Shown piece by piece: positions 9,569 through 20,184 of a stretch of 64,000 nucleotides of DNA. How positions within the stretch are numbered: the first letter of the stretch is position 1; each line of letters opens with the position of its first letter. Origin of the DNA: Gammaproteobacteria bacterium (GTDB lineage Bacteria > Pseudomonadota > Gammaproteobacteria > Burkholderiales > Gallionellaceae); assembly GCA_018814405.1 (NCBI GenBank), contig JAHIZO010000010.1:186001-250000 (forward strand), written 5' to 3'. The notes beneath the pieces are model-generated. The model had not been told where the DNA came from, made no database searches, and saw nothing but the letters and a program-made list of their open reading frames with translations. The position numbers were made by a program, and so were the translations under genes.

Positions 9569-11588
9569 GCTTGTTCGCCATCCATCGTTGTAAGTGTGCG
9601 CGCGCCGCATCGGGGTGTTCGCGCAACAGTTCGTCCGCGATCTCGCGCGCCGTTTCCAAGAGTGCCTCGTCTTCGCTGATATCTGCGAAACGCAGCATCG
9701 CTACGCCGCTCTGGCGCGCACCGAGTAACTCGCCGGGACCGCGCAATTGTAAATCCTGCTGCGCGATGACAAAGCCATCCGTGTTCTCGTAGATGACGCG
9801 CAACCGTTCACGCGCCAGTTCCGACAACGGTTGCTGGAACAGCAGCACGCACATGCTCTCCGCCGCGCCGCGTCCGACGCGGCCGCGTAACTGATGCAGC
9901 TGCGCCAGCCCCATGCGCTCGGCATGGTCGATCACCATCAGGCTGGCATTGGGCACGTCCACCCCGACCTCGATGACAGTGGTGGCGACCAGCAGTTGCA
10001 GATCGCCCGCTTTGAACGCGGCCATAGTGGCGGCCTTCTCGTCGCTGCTCAGTTTGCCGTGGGCGAGGCCGATGCGCAGCTCGGGGAATATCTCGCTCAG
10101 TGTGGCGTGCGTGTCCAATGCAGTCTGCAATTGCAGCGCCTCGCTCTCGTCGATCAAAGGACAGACCCAATATGCTTGTCGACCTGTGATGCAGGCTTGG
10201 CGCACACGCTCGAACACTTCTTCACGGCGTGAGTCGCTCACCAGTTTGGTGACGATGGGCGTACGCCCGGGTGGGAGTTCGTCGATCACCGATACATCAA
10301 GGTCGGCGTAATAACTCATCGCCAGCGTGCGCGGGATGGGCGTGGCGCTCATCATCAGCTGGTGTGGTTCTTTGCCCTTGTTGCGCAAGGCCAAACGTTG
10401 TTGCACACCGAACTTGTGTTGCTCGTCGATGATGGCGAGGCCGAGTTTGTGGAATTCGACATCTTTCTGGAACAGCGCATGGGTACCGATGGCGAGCAGG
10501 GTGTCGCCGCTGGAGATGCGTGCAGCTGCCTCGGTCTTGACTTTCTTCTTCAAACTGCCGGATAGCCACACCGGTTCGATGCCGAGCGGTGCCAGCCATT
10601 CGTGCAGTTTTAAATAGTGTTGTTCGGCCAATATCTCGGTCGGGGCCATGAACGCGACCTGATAACCGTTCTCGATGGCTTGCAGTGCGGCCAGCGCAGC
10701 GACAATAGTCTTGCCGCTCCCCACGTCACCCAGCAATAAACGTTGCATCGGGTGTGACTGCGTCAGGTCATGTGCGATCTCGCGCCACACTTTCTGTTGC
10801 GCGCCGGTGAGCTGGAACGGCAGCTTGTCGAGCAGGGCGCGGGTGAGTTTTTCATGCGCGGGTAGGGCGGGGGCAACGCGCTTGCTGCGTTCGCGGTGAT
10901 GCACGCGCATCGACAACTGCTGTGCCAACAGTTCGTCGAACTTGATGCGACGCCATGCGCTGTGGCTGCGCGCTTCAAGTGTGCTGGCTGAGATATCGGG
11001 TGTCGGATTGTGTAACAGACGCAGACTGTCGCCGAAGTCGGCGAGCTTCAATCGTTTGAGCAGTGGCGCGGGCAAGGTGTCGCTGAGCGGGATGCTTGCC
11101 AGTGCGTTGTCGATCAGTTTGCGCAGCACAGTCTGCGAAAGACCTGCCGTGGTCGGATACACCGGCGACAGGCTTTGCGGCAGCGGTGTGTCGTCATCCA
11201 CCGATTTGCATTTGGGATGCACCATCTCCAGCCCGAAGAATCCACCGCGCACTTCGCCGATGGCGCGTATCTGTTTGCCAACGGCGAGTTGCTTTTGTTG
11301 GCTGGGGTAGAAGTTGAGGAAGCGCAGTGTGAGCTCGTCATCGCCTTGCTGGATGCGGCACACCAGTGTGCGGCGCGGGCGGAACATCACTTCGCAATGG
11401 GTGACTTCGCCCTGCACCTGCACCGTCTCGCCCGGCAGTGCCTGGGCGATGGGTGTTATGTGTGTTTCGTCTTCGTAGCGCAGCGGCAGGTGTAGCAGCA
11501 GGTCAGCGCGATGATGGATGCCGATCTTGGCCAGCTTGGCTAATGTGGCCGGTGCGATTTTGAGAGGGGTGGACAAGGTCGCCGTCAA
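9549..11588 (-). CDS. recG: ATP-dependent DNA helicase RecG
   Basis: About 679 residues. The N-terminal wedge/OB domain begins LAKIGIHHRADLLLHLPLRYED. Helicase motifs follow in order: Walker A GDVGSGKT, DEQH box in IIDEQHKFG, SATPIPRT and QLRGRVGRG. RecG remodels stalled replication forks and Holliday junctions. No ATG precedes the conserved start outside the upstream kinase gene, so a TTG at 11588 or a second TTG four codons later is the likely start. It begins 11 bases after the kinase stop, inside the leftward gene run. Confidence 0.93.
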   Translation of the reverse strand: MTATLSTPLKIAPATLAKLAKIGIHHRADLLLHLPLRYEDETHITPIAQALPGETVQVQGEVTHCEVMFRPRRTLVCRIQQGDDELTLRFLNFYPSQQKQLAVGKQIRAIGEVRGGFFGLEMVHPKCKSVDDDTPLPQSLSPVYPTTAGLSQTVLRKLIDNALASIPLSDTLPAPLLKRLKLADFGDSLRLLHNPTPDISASTLEARSHSAWRRIKFDELLAQQLSMRVHHRERSKRVAPALPAHEKLTRALLDKLPFQLTGAQQKVWREIAHDLTQSHPMQRLLLGDVGSGKTIVAALAALQAIENGYQVAFMAPTEILAEQHYLKLHEWLAPLGIEPVWLSGSLKKKVKTEAAARISSGDTLLAIGTHALFQKDVEFHKLGLAIIDEQHKFGVQQRLALRNKGKEPHQLMMSATPIPRTLAMSYYADLDVSVIDELPPGRTPIVTKLVSDSRREEVFERVRQACITGRQAYWVCPLIDESEALQLQTALDTHATLSEIFPELRIGLAHGKLSSDEKAATMAAFKAGDLQLLVATTVIEVGVDVPNASLMVIDHAERMGLAQLHQLRGRVGRGAAESMCVLLFQQPLSELARERLRVIYENTDGFVIAQQDLQLRGPGELLGARQSGVAMLRFADISEDEALLETAREIADELLREHPDAARAHLQRWMANKHDFLQV

Positions 11589-11599
11589 AACCGGATGAC

Positions 11600-12910
11600 C
11601 TAGCTGGCCAGTTTGGCGAAGCGTGAATCTGCCAAGCGTAGCCGGTCTGCCATGACGCGCAGGAAGGCCTGATTGAAATGCAACTGGCAGTGATCGGATA
11701 GCCCCGCCAGCAGTTTGGGGGCGATCTTCATTACTGTCACATCGGTGCCGGCAGTGACGGTGGCAGAGCGATGCACGACACGTCCACTGATGTAAGCCAT
11801 CTCGCCGAAGCAATCGTCCCGACTGATCAGGTTGAGCAGGTAGCCGTTCTTGGTGATGTTCACCGTGCCGGTGATCATGATGTAGAAATCGTCGCCCAGC
11901 TCGTCCTCGCGCATGAGCACGGTCTGCGCGGGTTGTTTTTGCCATTCGCCGATGCGCAGGATCTCCCACAACTCGGTATCGGAGAAATCCTTGAATAGCG
12001 TCATGCCGCGCAGCGTGGTGAATTTCTCGGTCTGGCTGTCGACGATGTTGGTGTGCTCGTAGCTGCCCAGCGCGGCGAGATCGTTGCCGAAGTCGCGCCA
12101 GTTCTGATAGCGCTGACTCTTGTCCTTCTGCATCGCGCGCGTCACGATCTGTTCCAATTCAAGCGGAATGTCGGCGCGATAGGTGCGCAACGGGGTGGGC
12201 GGGATGTTCAGTATCTGGTGGCACAGGCTGGCCAGACTTTGCGCACGGTACGGGGCTTGTCCGCACAGCAGGCGATACATCACCACGCCCAGCGAATAGA
12301 TGTCGGTCTGGTGGGTCAGTGCCTCGGCCCCCAGTTGCTCGGGGGACATATAGATAGGCGAGCCCAGATTGCTCACCTGAGTCTGTTCCAGGTCGAGCAG
12401 AAGGGCGGCACCCATGTCGGAGATCTTGATGTCGCCGTCCTCGGTCAGCATCATGTTGGCCGGTTTTATATCGCGGTGGATGACGCCGTTGTATTGCGCA
12501 TAATTGAGCGCGCGGCAACACTTGAATATGTATTCGACGATTTTGTCTATGGGCAACAGATTGTCAGGCTCAGTGTTTTTCTCGAGCGTGCCGCCGCTGA
12601 CATATTCCATCACGATGTAGCTCTCATCATCGCCGATCAGTGCATCGTAGATCGACACGATGTGCGGGTGTTCCAAGCGGCCGACCAGCGACGCTTCGTT
12701 GTCGAGCTGGCGGCGGAACGCCTTGCCCATGCGGGCGTCGTTCAATATCTCCTGCTTCAATACCTTGATCGCCACCTCACGGTTGGCGAAGGGGTCGTAG
12801 CCGAGATAGACGATGCTGGTGGTGCCGTGCCCGAGAACCTGTTTGATGGCGTATTTGCCGATCGATTTGGGGTGTGTCACTGCTATTTGAGTTTCATCAT
12901 CAATCGGCAA
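11600..12910 (-). CDS. Ser/Thr protein kinase with C-terminal cyclic-nucleotide-binding domain (copy 1)
   Basis: A 436-residue PknB-like kinase: glycine loop GHGTTS, catalytic Lys49 in [12 protein letters not shown] at 145-152, and DMG (165-167) in place of DFG. Residues about 300-430 form a cNMP-binding (CAP_ED) domain with FGEMAYISG. There is no membrane segment, so it is cytoplasmic. The start is unsure: the TTG at 12910 overlaps ridA by 11 bases, and a GTG ten codons in is possible. A paralogue lies on the other side of ridA. A nucleotide or lipid ligand gating a kinase is inferred from the architecture. Confidence 0.88.
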   Translation of the reverse strand: MPIDDETQIAVTHPKSIGKYAIKQVLGHGTTSIVYLGYDPFANREVAIKVLKQEILNDARMGKAFRRQLDNEASLVGRLEHPHIVSIYDALIGDDESYIVMEYVSGGTLEKNTEPDNLLPIDKIVEYIFKCCRALNYAQYNGVIHRDIKPANMMLTEDGDIKISDMGAALLLDLEQTQVSNLGSPIYMSPEQLGAEALTHQTDIYSLGVVMYRLLCGQAPYRAQSLASLCHQILNIPPTPLRTYRADIPLELEQIVTRAMQKDKSQRYQNWRDFGNDLAALGSYEHTNIVDSQTEKFTTLRGMTLFKDFSDTELWEILRIGEWQKQPAQTVLMREDELGDDFYIMITGTVNITKNGYLLNLISRDDCFGEMAYISGRVVHRSATVTAGTDVTVMKIAPKLLAGLSDHCQLHFNQAFLRVMADRLRLADSRFAKLAS

Positions 12911-13286
12911 GAACCATCACGCCGTCTGCTTCCACCAGCGCATTGCGCGGCAGGCTGGCCACGCCGACGGCGGCGCGCGCCGGATAAGGCTGGCGGAAAT
13001 AGGTCGCCATGATCTCGTTGACCTTGGCGAAATGGCCCAGGTCGGTGAGGAAGATGTTGAGCTTGACCACGTCATCCATGCTGCCGCCGGCGGCATTGGA
13101 GACCGCGCGCAGGTTCTGGAACACGCGGTGGATCTGCGCTTCGATACCTTCCACCATCTGCATGCTGGTCGGCTCCAGACCGATCTGGCCGGACAGGTAG
13201 ACGGTGTCGTCCACGCGAACTGCTTGTGAGTAGGTGCCGATAGCGGCAGGCGCATCGGGTGTCTGGATGATGGTCTTTTTTGCCAT
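12900..13286 (-). CDS. ridA: RidA-family enamine/imine deaminase
   Basis: A 128-residue YjgF/YER057c/UK114 protein with AGGAGG before the ATG. It has the family signatures [16 protein letters not shown] and [13 protein letters not shown], including the Arg that anchors the substrate carboxylate. RidA hydrolyses reactive 2-aminoacrylate from PLP enzymes. It sits between two paralogous kinase genes and overlaps the downstream one by 11 bases; why it is there is not known. Confidence 0.93.
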   Translation of the reverse strand: MAKKTIIQTPDAPAAIGTYSQAVRVDDTVYLSGQIGLEPTSMQMVEGIEAQIHRVFQNLRAVSNAAGGSMDDVVKLNIFLTDLGHFAKVNEIMATYFRQPYPARAAVGVASLPRNALVEADGVMVLAD

Positions 13287-13318
13287 GTGGTGTTCCTCCT
13301 GTTGGAAAGGGCGCGATT

Positions 13319-14626
<1,308 letters not shown>

Positions 14627-14768
14627 GCGCGGCAATTTACACCAAGTAAGGGAGCGCGAACAGTCGCCATATCGCAGCTTGTTAGGGATGGCGCTTTAGC
14701 CGATAATTCCGGGGCGCCGAATGACGGTTATGCCGCATTCGGCATTTTTCACGCGATAGGACCATCCA

Positions 14769-15986
14769 TTGAATATCGATTTCCAGAGAGCCGTCGACCG
14801 GCTGGCCGGAGTACCCATCTGCGCAGCCCTGTCGCTTTACGAGCGCGTGAAGTCGGCGTTCGCCCCACCGGCAAAGGTGGCTGAGCCCAAGCGCATCCTC
14901 ATCGTGCTGCTGTCCGAGATGGGTAGTCTGGTGCTGGCGCAACCCATGTTTGCCGAACTCAAACGCCGCTACCCCGACGCCGAGTTGTACATGCTGATGT
15001 TCCGCAAGAACCGCGAAGTGCTGGACCTGCAGGGCGTGATGCCCAAAGAGAATGTGATCACGCTCAACGACAAGGCGCTGGGCGATCTGGCCAGTGACAG
15101 CCTGCAGGCGATCCGCAGGATGCGCGCGCTGGACTTCGATGTGGTGATCGACTGCGAACTGTTCACGCGCATCAGCAGCATCTTCTCCTATCTATCGGGC
15201 GCCAAGGTGCGCGTCGGTTTCGAATCTCACACACAGGAAGGTCTGTATCGCGGCTCGTTCATGAACCGCAAGGTGATGTACAACCCCTACCAGCACCTGT
15301 CGCAACAGTTCCTGACCATGGTCGAGGCCATCGCATCGAGCGGCCGCCCCATCGCCAAGCGTATGCCGGGCGAAGTCAGCGCGCCGCCCTTGCTGCAATT
15401 CGAGGAAGGCGAAGTGGCGCGCGAGATCGCGCAGCTGGAAAAAGACTATCCGGTGTTGGACGGCAAGAAGTTGGTGTTGGTCTATCCCGATGGTGGCATC
15501 CTGCCCATCCGCGCCTGGCCGCCCGAGTATTACGAGCAACTGTGCGATGAGCTGTTGAAGGAAGGCTATGTGCTCGGGCTGATCGGCTTGCCCGACGCCA
15601 AGCCGCTGGCGAAGCGCATCGTGGCGCATTGCAAACAAGATCACTGCATCGACCTCACCGGCTACACGCGCAACGTGCGCCATCTGCTGGCTGTGTTCCA
15701 GCGCGCGCAACTGTTGGTGACCAACGACGGCGGGCCGGGGCAGTTCGCAGCACTCACCGCTTTACCGACGCTGGTGTTCTTCGGACCGGAGACGCCCGAG
15801 CTGTACAGCCCGCTCGCGCCCAATATCCATTGCCTGTTCACCGGCCTGTCCTGCTCACCCTGTCTGACGGCATACAACCACCGCAACTCGCCGTGCGACG
15901 GCGACAACCAATGTCTGAAACGCATCACGCCGGCGCAAGTGCTGGAAAAGGCACGCGCGCTGCTGCAGGAGAATCCCGCCGCATGA
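14769..15986 (+). CDS. glycosyltransferase family 9 (heptosyltransferase-like)
   Basis: A 405-residue GT-B enzyme of the ADP-heptose:LPS heptosyltransferase family. The N-terminal Rossmann half has ILIVLLSEMGSLVLAQPMF, and the C-terminal half has LVTNDGGPGQFAALTALPTLVFFGPETP. A CSPC and three further Cys lie near the C-terminus. The start is a TTG at 14769, the furthest upstream start in frame, with AGGA before it. It heads an overlapping envelope-glycan operon; the sugar and acceptor are unknown. Confidence 0.87.
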   Translation: MNIDFQRAVDRLAGVPICAALSLYERVKSAFAPPAKVAEPKRILIVLLSEMGSLVLAQPMFAELKRRYPDAELYMLMFRKNREVLDLQGVMPKENVITLNDKALGDLASDSLQAIRRMRALDFDVVIDCELFTRISSIFSYLSGAKVRVGFESHTQEGLYRGSFMNRKVMYNPYQHLSQQFLTMVEAIASSGRPIAKRMPGEVSAPPLLQFEEGEVAREIAQLEKDYPVLDGKKLVLVYPDGGILPIRAWPPEYYEQLCDELLKEGYVLGLIGLPDAKPLAKRIVAHCKQDHCIDLTGYTRNVRHLLAVFQRAQLLVTNDGGPGQFAALTALPTLVFFGPETPELYSPLAPNIHCLFTGLSCSPCLTAYNHRNSPCDGDNQCLKRITPAQVLEKARALLQENPAA

Positions 15987-16486
15987 CGCCGTTCAAGCTC
16001 CGCATGCGCACGGCGTCGCTGTTGCGGCGCATCTTCTCCATCCGCTTCCTCAAGTTCGGCACCGTCGGCGTGTCCGGTATCGTGGTCAATCAGGGCGTGC
16101 TGTACCTGGTGCAGGAACATGTCTTCAATGTGTCGCAAGTGGTGGGGGAGGTGAATTGGTGGCAGCTCAACATCGCCCTATCCGCCGCGATCTTCTTCGC
16201 GACATTGAACAACTTCTTCTGGAACCGGCTGTGGACCTGGAAGGATCGCGTACAAAATCATCACCGCCCGTGGATCGTGCAGTTCGGGCAATACACCTTG
16301 GCATGCGGTGTGAGTATCGCGCTGCAATTCCTGTTTACGAATCTGCTGGCGCCCCACGTCTACTACATGATCGCCAACTTCATCGCCATCGGTGTCACCA
16401 GCGTGTTGAACTTCCTGCTCAACGATATCTGGACATTCGGCCGCCTCAAGTTCAAAGCAGCTGCGGCACGACAACGTCACGACTGA
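15983..16486 (+). CDS. GtrA-family membrane protein
   Basis: A 167-residue protein with four predicted membrane helices and GtrA-family features (FGTVGVSGIVVNQGVLYL at the first helix; NNFFWNRLWTWKD and NDIWTFGR loops). The ATG overlaps the GT9 stop by four bases (ATGA). GtrA proteins are thought to flip or present lipid-linked sugars, which fits the neighbouring GT39 enzyme. Confidence 0.88.
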   Translation: MTPFKLRMRTASLLRRIFSIRFLKFGTVGVSGIVVNQGVLYLVQEHVFNVSQVVGEVNWWQLNIALSAAIFFATLNNFFWNRLWTWKDRVQNHHRPWIVQFGQYTLACGVSIALQFLFTNLLAPHVYYMIANFIAIGVTSVLNFLLNDIWTFGRLKFKAAAARQRHD

Positions 16487-16487
16487 T

Positions 16488-18206
16488 ATGCTGCGCGACT
16501 CGATGAGATATTTTGCCGAATCGCGTCCGCTGCAATATCTGGCGGCTGTGGTTCTGGCCGTATTCGTTTACTTCTATGCGCTGGACGGTCTGCACATCCC
16601 GCGCAACGGCGACGAGAACGTGTACGCCCATATCACCCGCCTCACGGCGCTGAGCGGCGACTGGTTGCCGCTGCAGTCCAATCTGGACAACATGCGCAAC
16701 ACCAAGCCGCCGCTGCTGTTCTGGCAGGGCATCGCCTCTACAGAAGGTGGCGCGCAGTGGGATCGCTGGCATTTGCGCTACCCCAGTGTGATCTATACCT
16801 TGCTCACGGCTTGGTTGGTGTTCCTGCTTGGCCGCAAGCTGGGCGGGGCATGGGCGGTGGGGGCGACTGCGTCATTGCTCTTTCTCGCCTTCTTCAGCAC
16901 CTACCGTTTCGGGCGCCCCTACCTGACCAATCCGGCAGAGACGTTCTGGCTGTTCCTGCCGTTCTTCACTTTGTTGTACTGGCGCGAGCGCGCGTTCGAT
17001 TCGCGCTTTGTGGTGCCCTTGTTGCTCGGCGCTATCACTGGCATTGGCCTGCTCTATAAATCCTTCGCGCTGCTGGCACCGGTCGGCTTGGCACTGACTT
17101 GGTGGTATCTGTTTCAACGCCGTTATCGTTTGCGGCCTTTCCTGCTGCACGATGTGAGCAGGCTGGCTATCGTTGCCATCGTTGCGCTGGCAGTGTTCGC
17201 GCTGTGGTTCGTGCTCGATCCCGATCCGCAGGCAGTGTGGCAGGAATTCGTGGTGGGTGAGAACGCGGGCAAGTTCGATCCGCACGGTGACAGCTACTGG
17301 ATGAAGTTATTGTGGGGCGGTAGCAGCGTGTGGGTGTTGCTGCTCGGTTATCCGCTCAATGCAGGCCTGCTCGCCTTCCCGGTGATGGCACTGTTCGTGG
17401 TCGCCTGGCAGCGTCGCTACCGCATGAACGACGAAGAGCGCATGTTGTGGATGTGGATGATCGTGCTGTTCGTGATCTTCGCCATACCCAGCCAGCGTTC
17501 GGCGCGCTACTTGATCGATGCCATGCCGGGCGTGGCTTTGCTGCTGGCTTTGAATTGGCAACGCATCCCGCGTGTGGTCTTCATCGCCAGCCTGCTGGCA
17601 TCCGCCGCAGTACTCGCATTGTTCGGCTGGCTCGCGTACAACCTGGAAGCGCAGATGAGCGGCTTGTATGACGCGGCGTTCTGGGCGGTACTGGCGATTA
17701 CCTTGTTGCTTTCGGTGCTGGCCGTGCTTCAGGCACGCTGGACGCGCGGCTTGACGAATGTTGTAGCATTGCTGACTTTGCTGGTACTGGCTATGTTGCT
17801 GCGACCCTTCGATGGTGAAGCAGGACGTTTCGATGTTGCCGCCCAGCAGGCGACGCAGGATAAGGATGTGTGGGTGCCATGTGATTTTCGCGCCAGCTGG
17901 GAAGACTATCGATTCCTGCTGCCCGCTGCGCGCATTCACGGTTACCATGCGCAGCCGCCGGTCCCGATGGATGAACTGAAAGCGAACTATGCGCTGTTCG
18001 CGGTGCAGTTGCCCTTGCAGGACAAACCCTGTGCGGAATGTGAAGTGCTCGGATCGCGTCTGGAGATACGCGGCCGGCATAACGATGAAGAGATAAAGGC
18101 CATGCTGGGCGGAGACGTGATGCAGCAACTGTTCGTGCGCGAATGGTTGTTGCGCGCACCGGCAGGTGATGGAGAGAAGATGCAGAATGTGGAAGGGTGT
18201 CGTTGA
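16488..18206 (+). CDS. GT39/ArnT-like membrane glycosyltransferase
   Basis: A 572-residue polytopic GT-C enzyme. The first periplasmic loop has the acidic motif RNGDENVYA and the KPPLLFWQ segment typical of ArnT/PMT enzymes, followed by about ten membrane helices and a soluble C-terminal domain. Such enzymes move a sugar from a polyprenyl-phosphate donor to lipid A or another periplasmic acceptor. It starts one base after the gtrA-like gene and is overlapped by the next gene. The sugar is unknown. Confidence 0.87.
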   Translation: MLRDSMRYFAESRPLQYLAAVVLAVFVYFYALDGLHIPRNGDENVYAHITRLTALSGDWLPLQSNLDNMRNTKPPLLFWQGIASTEGGAQWDRWHLRYPSVIYTLLTAWLVFLLGRKLGGAWAVGATASLLFLAFFSTYRFGRPYLTNPAETFWLFLPFFTLLYWRERAFDSRFVVPLLLGAITGIGLLYKSFALLAPVGLALTWWYLFQRRYRLRPFLLHDVSRLAIVAIVALAVFALWFVLDPDPQAVWQEFVVGENAGKFDPHGDSYWMKLLWGGSSVWVLLLGYPLNAGLLAFPVMALFVVAWQRRYRMNDEERMLWMWMIVLFVIFAIPSQRSARYLIDAMPGVALLLALNWQRIPRVVFIASLLASAAVLALFGWLAYNLEAQMSGLYDAAFWAVLAITLLLSVLAVLQARWTRGLTNVVALLTLLVLAMLLRPFDGEAGRFDVAAQQATQDKDVWVPCDFRASWEDYRFLLPAARIHGYHAQPPVPMDELKANYALFAVQLPLQDKPCAECEVLGSRLEIRGRHNDEEIKAMLGGDVMQQLFVREWLLRAPAGDGEKMQNVEGCR

Positions 18207-19582
18207 TGGGGAAATATAAGCGCCTCGCTTTATTGGCGTTCGTGTTGGCTGCGTTCACGCTGGCTTTGTCCAAAGCCGCAAGCTGGCAACTGGCTTTTGA
18301 TTTCCGTCTGCCAGAACCGGTGGTACTGGATGCCGAACCGGCCCCCGCACCGGTGAAACGGTATCGCGGACGCCGTGCGCAACCGCCCGAGCCGAGCGTG
18401 GTGATGGGCAAACTGGAAGCGCATCTGGTCTCCAGCCGTCAGCACACTTCTACACATGCCGCCTCGCTGGTGGAATTGAAGGATGGTCGTCTGCGTGCGT
18501 TCTGGTTCTCCGGAAGTCGCGAAGGCGCGGCGGATGTCACCATCAACAGCGCGATCTACGACCCGACCGCGAACACCTGGTGGCGCGAACATGAGGTCGC
18601 GGGGCGCAAGAGCACGCAGCGTGGCTTGCATCGCTACATCGCCAAGGTCGGCAATCCGGTGGCGGTGCGCGCCGCAAACGGCGAACTGTGGCTGTTCTAT
18701 GTGACGGTGTCGCTGGGCGGCTGGGCGGGCAGCTCGATCACCCTGATGACCTCGAATGACGAAGGTGAAAGCTGGAGTGCACCGCGCCGCTTGATCACAT
18801 CGCCCTTCATCAATATCAGCACGCTGGTGAAAGGCGCGCCCTTCTTCTATGCCGACGGCACCATGGGCCTGCCGGTTTATCACGAGTTCATCAGCAAGTT
18901 CTCCGAGATCCTGCGTCTGGACCATTCCGGCAAGGTGATCGACAAGCAGCGTCTGGCTCCGGGGGGCAAAGGGACGCTGCAGCCGGTGGTGCTGGTGCGT
19001 AGTGAGAAAGAGGCACTGGTGCTCAATCGCTATTCCGGCAAGGATACGGACAAGCGCGTGGTGGCGATGGCGACCGAGGACGGTGGTCGTCACTGGCAGG
19101 CACCGCACAAGAACGCCCTGCACAATCCAGATGCCGCGTTGACTGCGCAGGTGCTGGAAGATGGCCGCATGCTGGCGGTGTTGAACGACCAGGAGAACGG
19201 GCGTGAATCGCTGAGCCTGCAATTGTCGGAAGACGGCGGCGCGAGTTGGCACGAGTTGCACCGGCTGGAAGAGATGAACGTGCTGCGCGACAAGGAGATG
19301 TCCGAGGGCACCTGTCTGGATGTCGCCGAGAAGCTGCTGCGCAGCAGCGATCCTTTGTTGCGCAAGGCGGATACGCAGACGCTCGCACCCTATGTCGAGT
19401 CGGCACGGCCCAAGGTGGTGGGCGGCGGCAACTGTCATTTCGAATTCTCCTATCCCTACATGATTCAGGCGCATAACGGCGACATCCATCTGGCGTACAC
19501 CTGGAACCGCACCTTCATCAAGCATGTGCGCATCGATGCGTTGTGGCTGAAGAAACTGCTGGAAGCGAAGGGAGACAAGTGA
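18206..19582 (+). CDS. sialidase-like Asp-box (BNR) six-bladed propeller protein
   Basis: A 458-residue protein with an N-terminal membrane anchor (about 8-25) and a periplasmic beta-propeller. At least three Asp boxes are visible: SNDEGESW, TEDGGRHW and SEDGGASW. The exo-sialidase fold is used by several glycoside hydrolases, so the substrate may not be sialic acid. The ATG at 18206 overlaps the previous stop by one base (TGATG). Its place inside a glycosyltransferase operon suggests trimming or recognition of the surface glycan built by its neighbours. Confidence 0.82.
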   Translation: MGKYKRLALLAFVLAAFTLALSKAASWQLAFDFRLPEPVVLDAEPAPAPVKRYRGRRAQPPEPSVVMGKLEAHLVSSRQHTSTHAASLVELKDGRLRAFWFSGSREGAADVTINSAIYDPTANTWWREHEVAGRKSTQRGLHRYIAKVGNPVAVRAANGELWLFYVTVSLGGWAGSSITLMTSNDEGESWSAPRRLITSPFINISTLVKGAPFFYADGTMGLPVYHEFISKFSEILRLDHSGKVIDKQRLAPGGKGTLQPVVLVRSEKEALVLNRYSGKDTDKRVVAMATEDGGRHWQAPHKNALHNPDAALTAQVLEDGRMLAVLNDQENGRESLSLQLSEDGGASWHELHRLEEMNVLRDKEMSEGTCLDVAEKLLRSSDPLLRKADTQTLAPYVESARPKVVGGGNCHFEFSYPYMIQAHNGDIHLAYTWNRTFIKHVRIDALWLKKLLEAKGDK

Positions 19583-20184
19583 TGCTGTTCACCGACTGGA
19601 TGGGATTGAGCGGTCTGGCGCTGGTGTGGCTGCTGTTCGCCTTGCGTCTGCCTGTTGCACAAGGTCTTGATGGCAAACGTCGCGCATTGCTGGTGGGGCT
19701 GGGTTATGTGCTGGTGATGTTTCCGATAGCGGGCTGGTCGCTGGCGATCTGGCTGCGCGGTATGGTGGGTGATCTGAGCATCACCAGCATGCTGCTGTTG
19801 TCTGCTGCAGTGTATGCACGACTGTTCAAAGTGCCGCCCAAGTGGGATGCACGCGAACGCGGTGCCTTGCTCGGCTTCCTCGCTGTGTTAGCTTTGTTGT
19901 TGTACCCCTTCGCACTGGGACTGGGTTCGCTCGATCCCTACCGCTCAGGCTACGGAGGTGTCGCTATGTTGCTGATGTTGGCACTGCTCGCATTGTGGCT
20001 GATGCGGCGCGGCTTCTATCTGCTGCCGCTGGTGTTCGCACTGGCCGTCACCGGCTGGAGTTTCAACGTGCTCGAATCGACCAACCTGTGGGACTACCTA
20101 ATCGATGCGCCGCTGGCGATATATGCCTTGTGGGTGACGATCAAGGTGAACCTGTTGTATGCATTGCGGAGGAGGCGTGCCTAG
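19582..20184 (+). CDS. polytopic membrane protein of unknown function
   Basis: A 200-residue protein with about six membrane helices and no recognised family. Its ATG overlaps the sialidase-like gene stop by one base, and GGAGA precedes it. Charged residues lie mainly in short loops (PPKWDARERG, GLGSLDPYRSGYGG). The tight coupling suggests that it works with the sialidase-like protein or the GT39 enzyme. Confidence 0.75.
   Translation: MLFTDWMGLSGLALVWLLFALRLPVAQGLDGKRRALLVGLGYVLVMFPIAGWSLAIWLRGMVGDLSITSMLLLSAAVYARLFKVPPKWDARERGALLGFLAVLALLLYPFALGLGSLDPYRSGYGGVAMLLMLALLALWLMRRGFYLLPLVFALAVTGWSFNVLESTNLWDYLIDAPLAIYALWVTIKVNLLYALRRRRA

Noticed and set aside
9549-11969. 806-codon RecG frame
   Set aside because: The extra N-terminal residues overlap the upstream kinase gene in another frame and match no RecG; the family start is near 11588.
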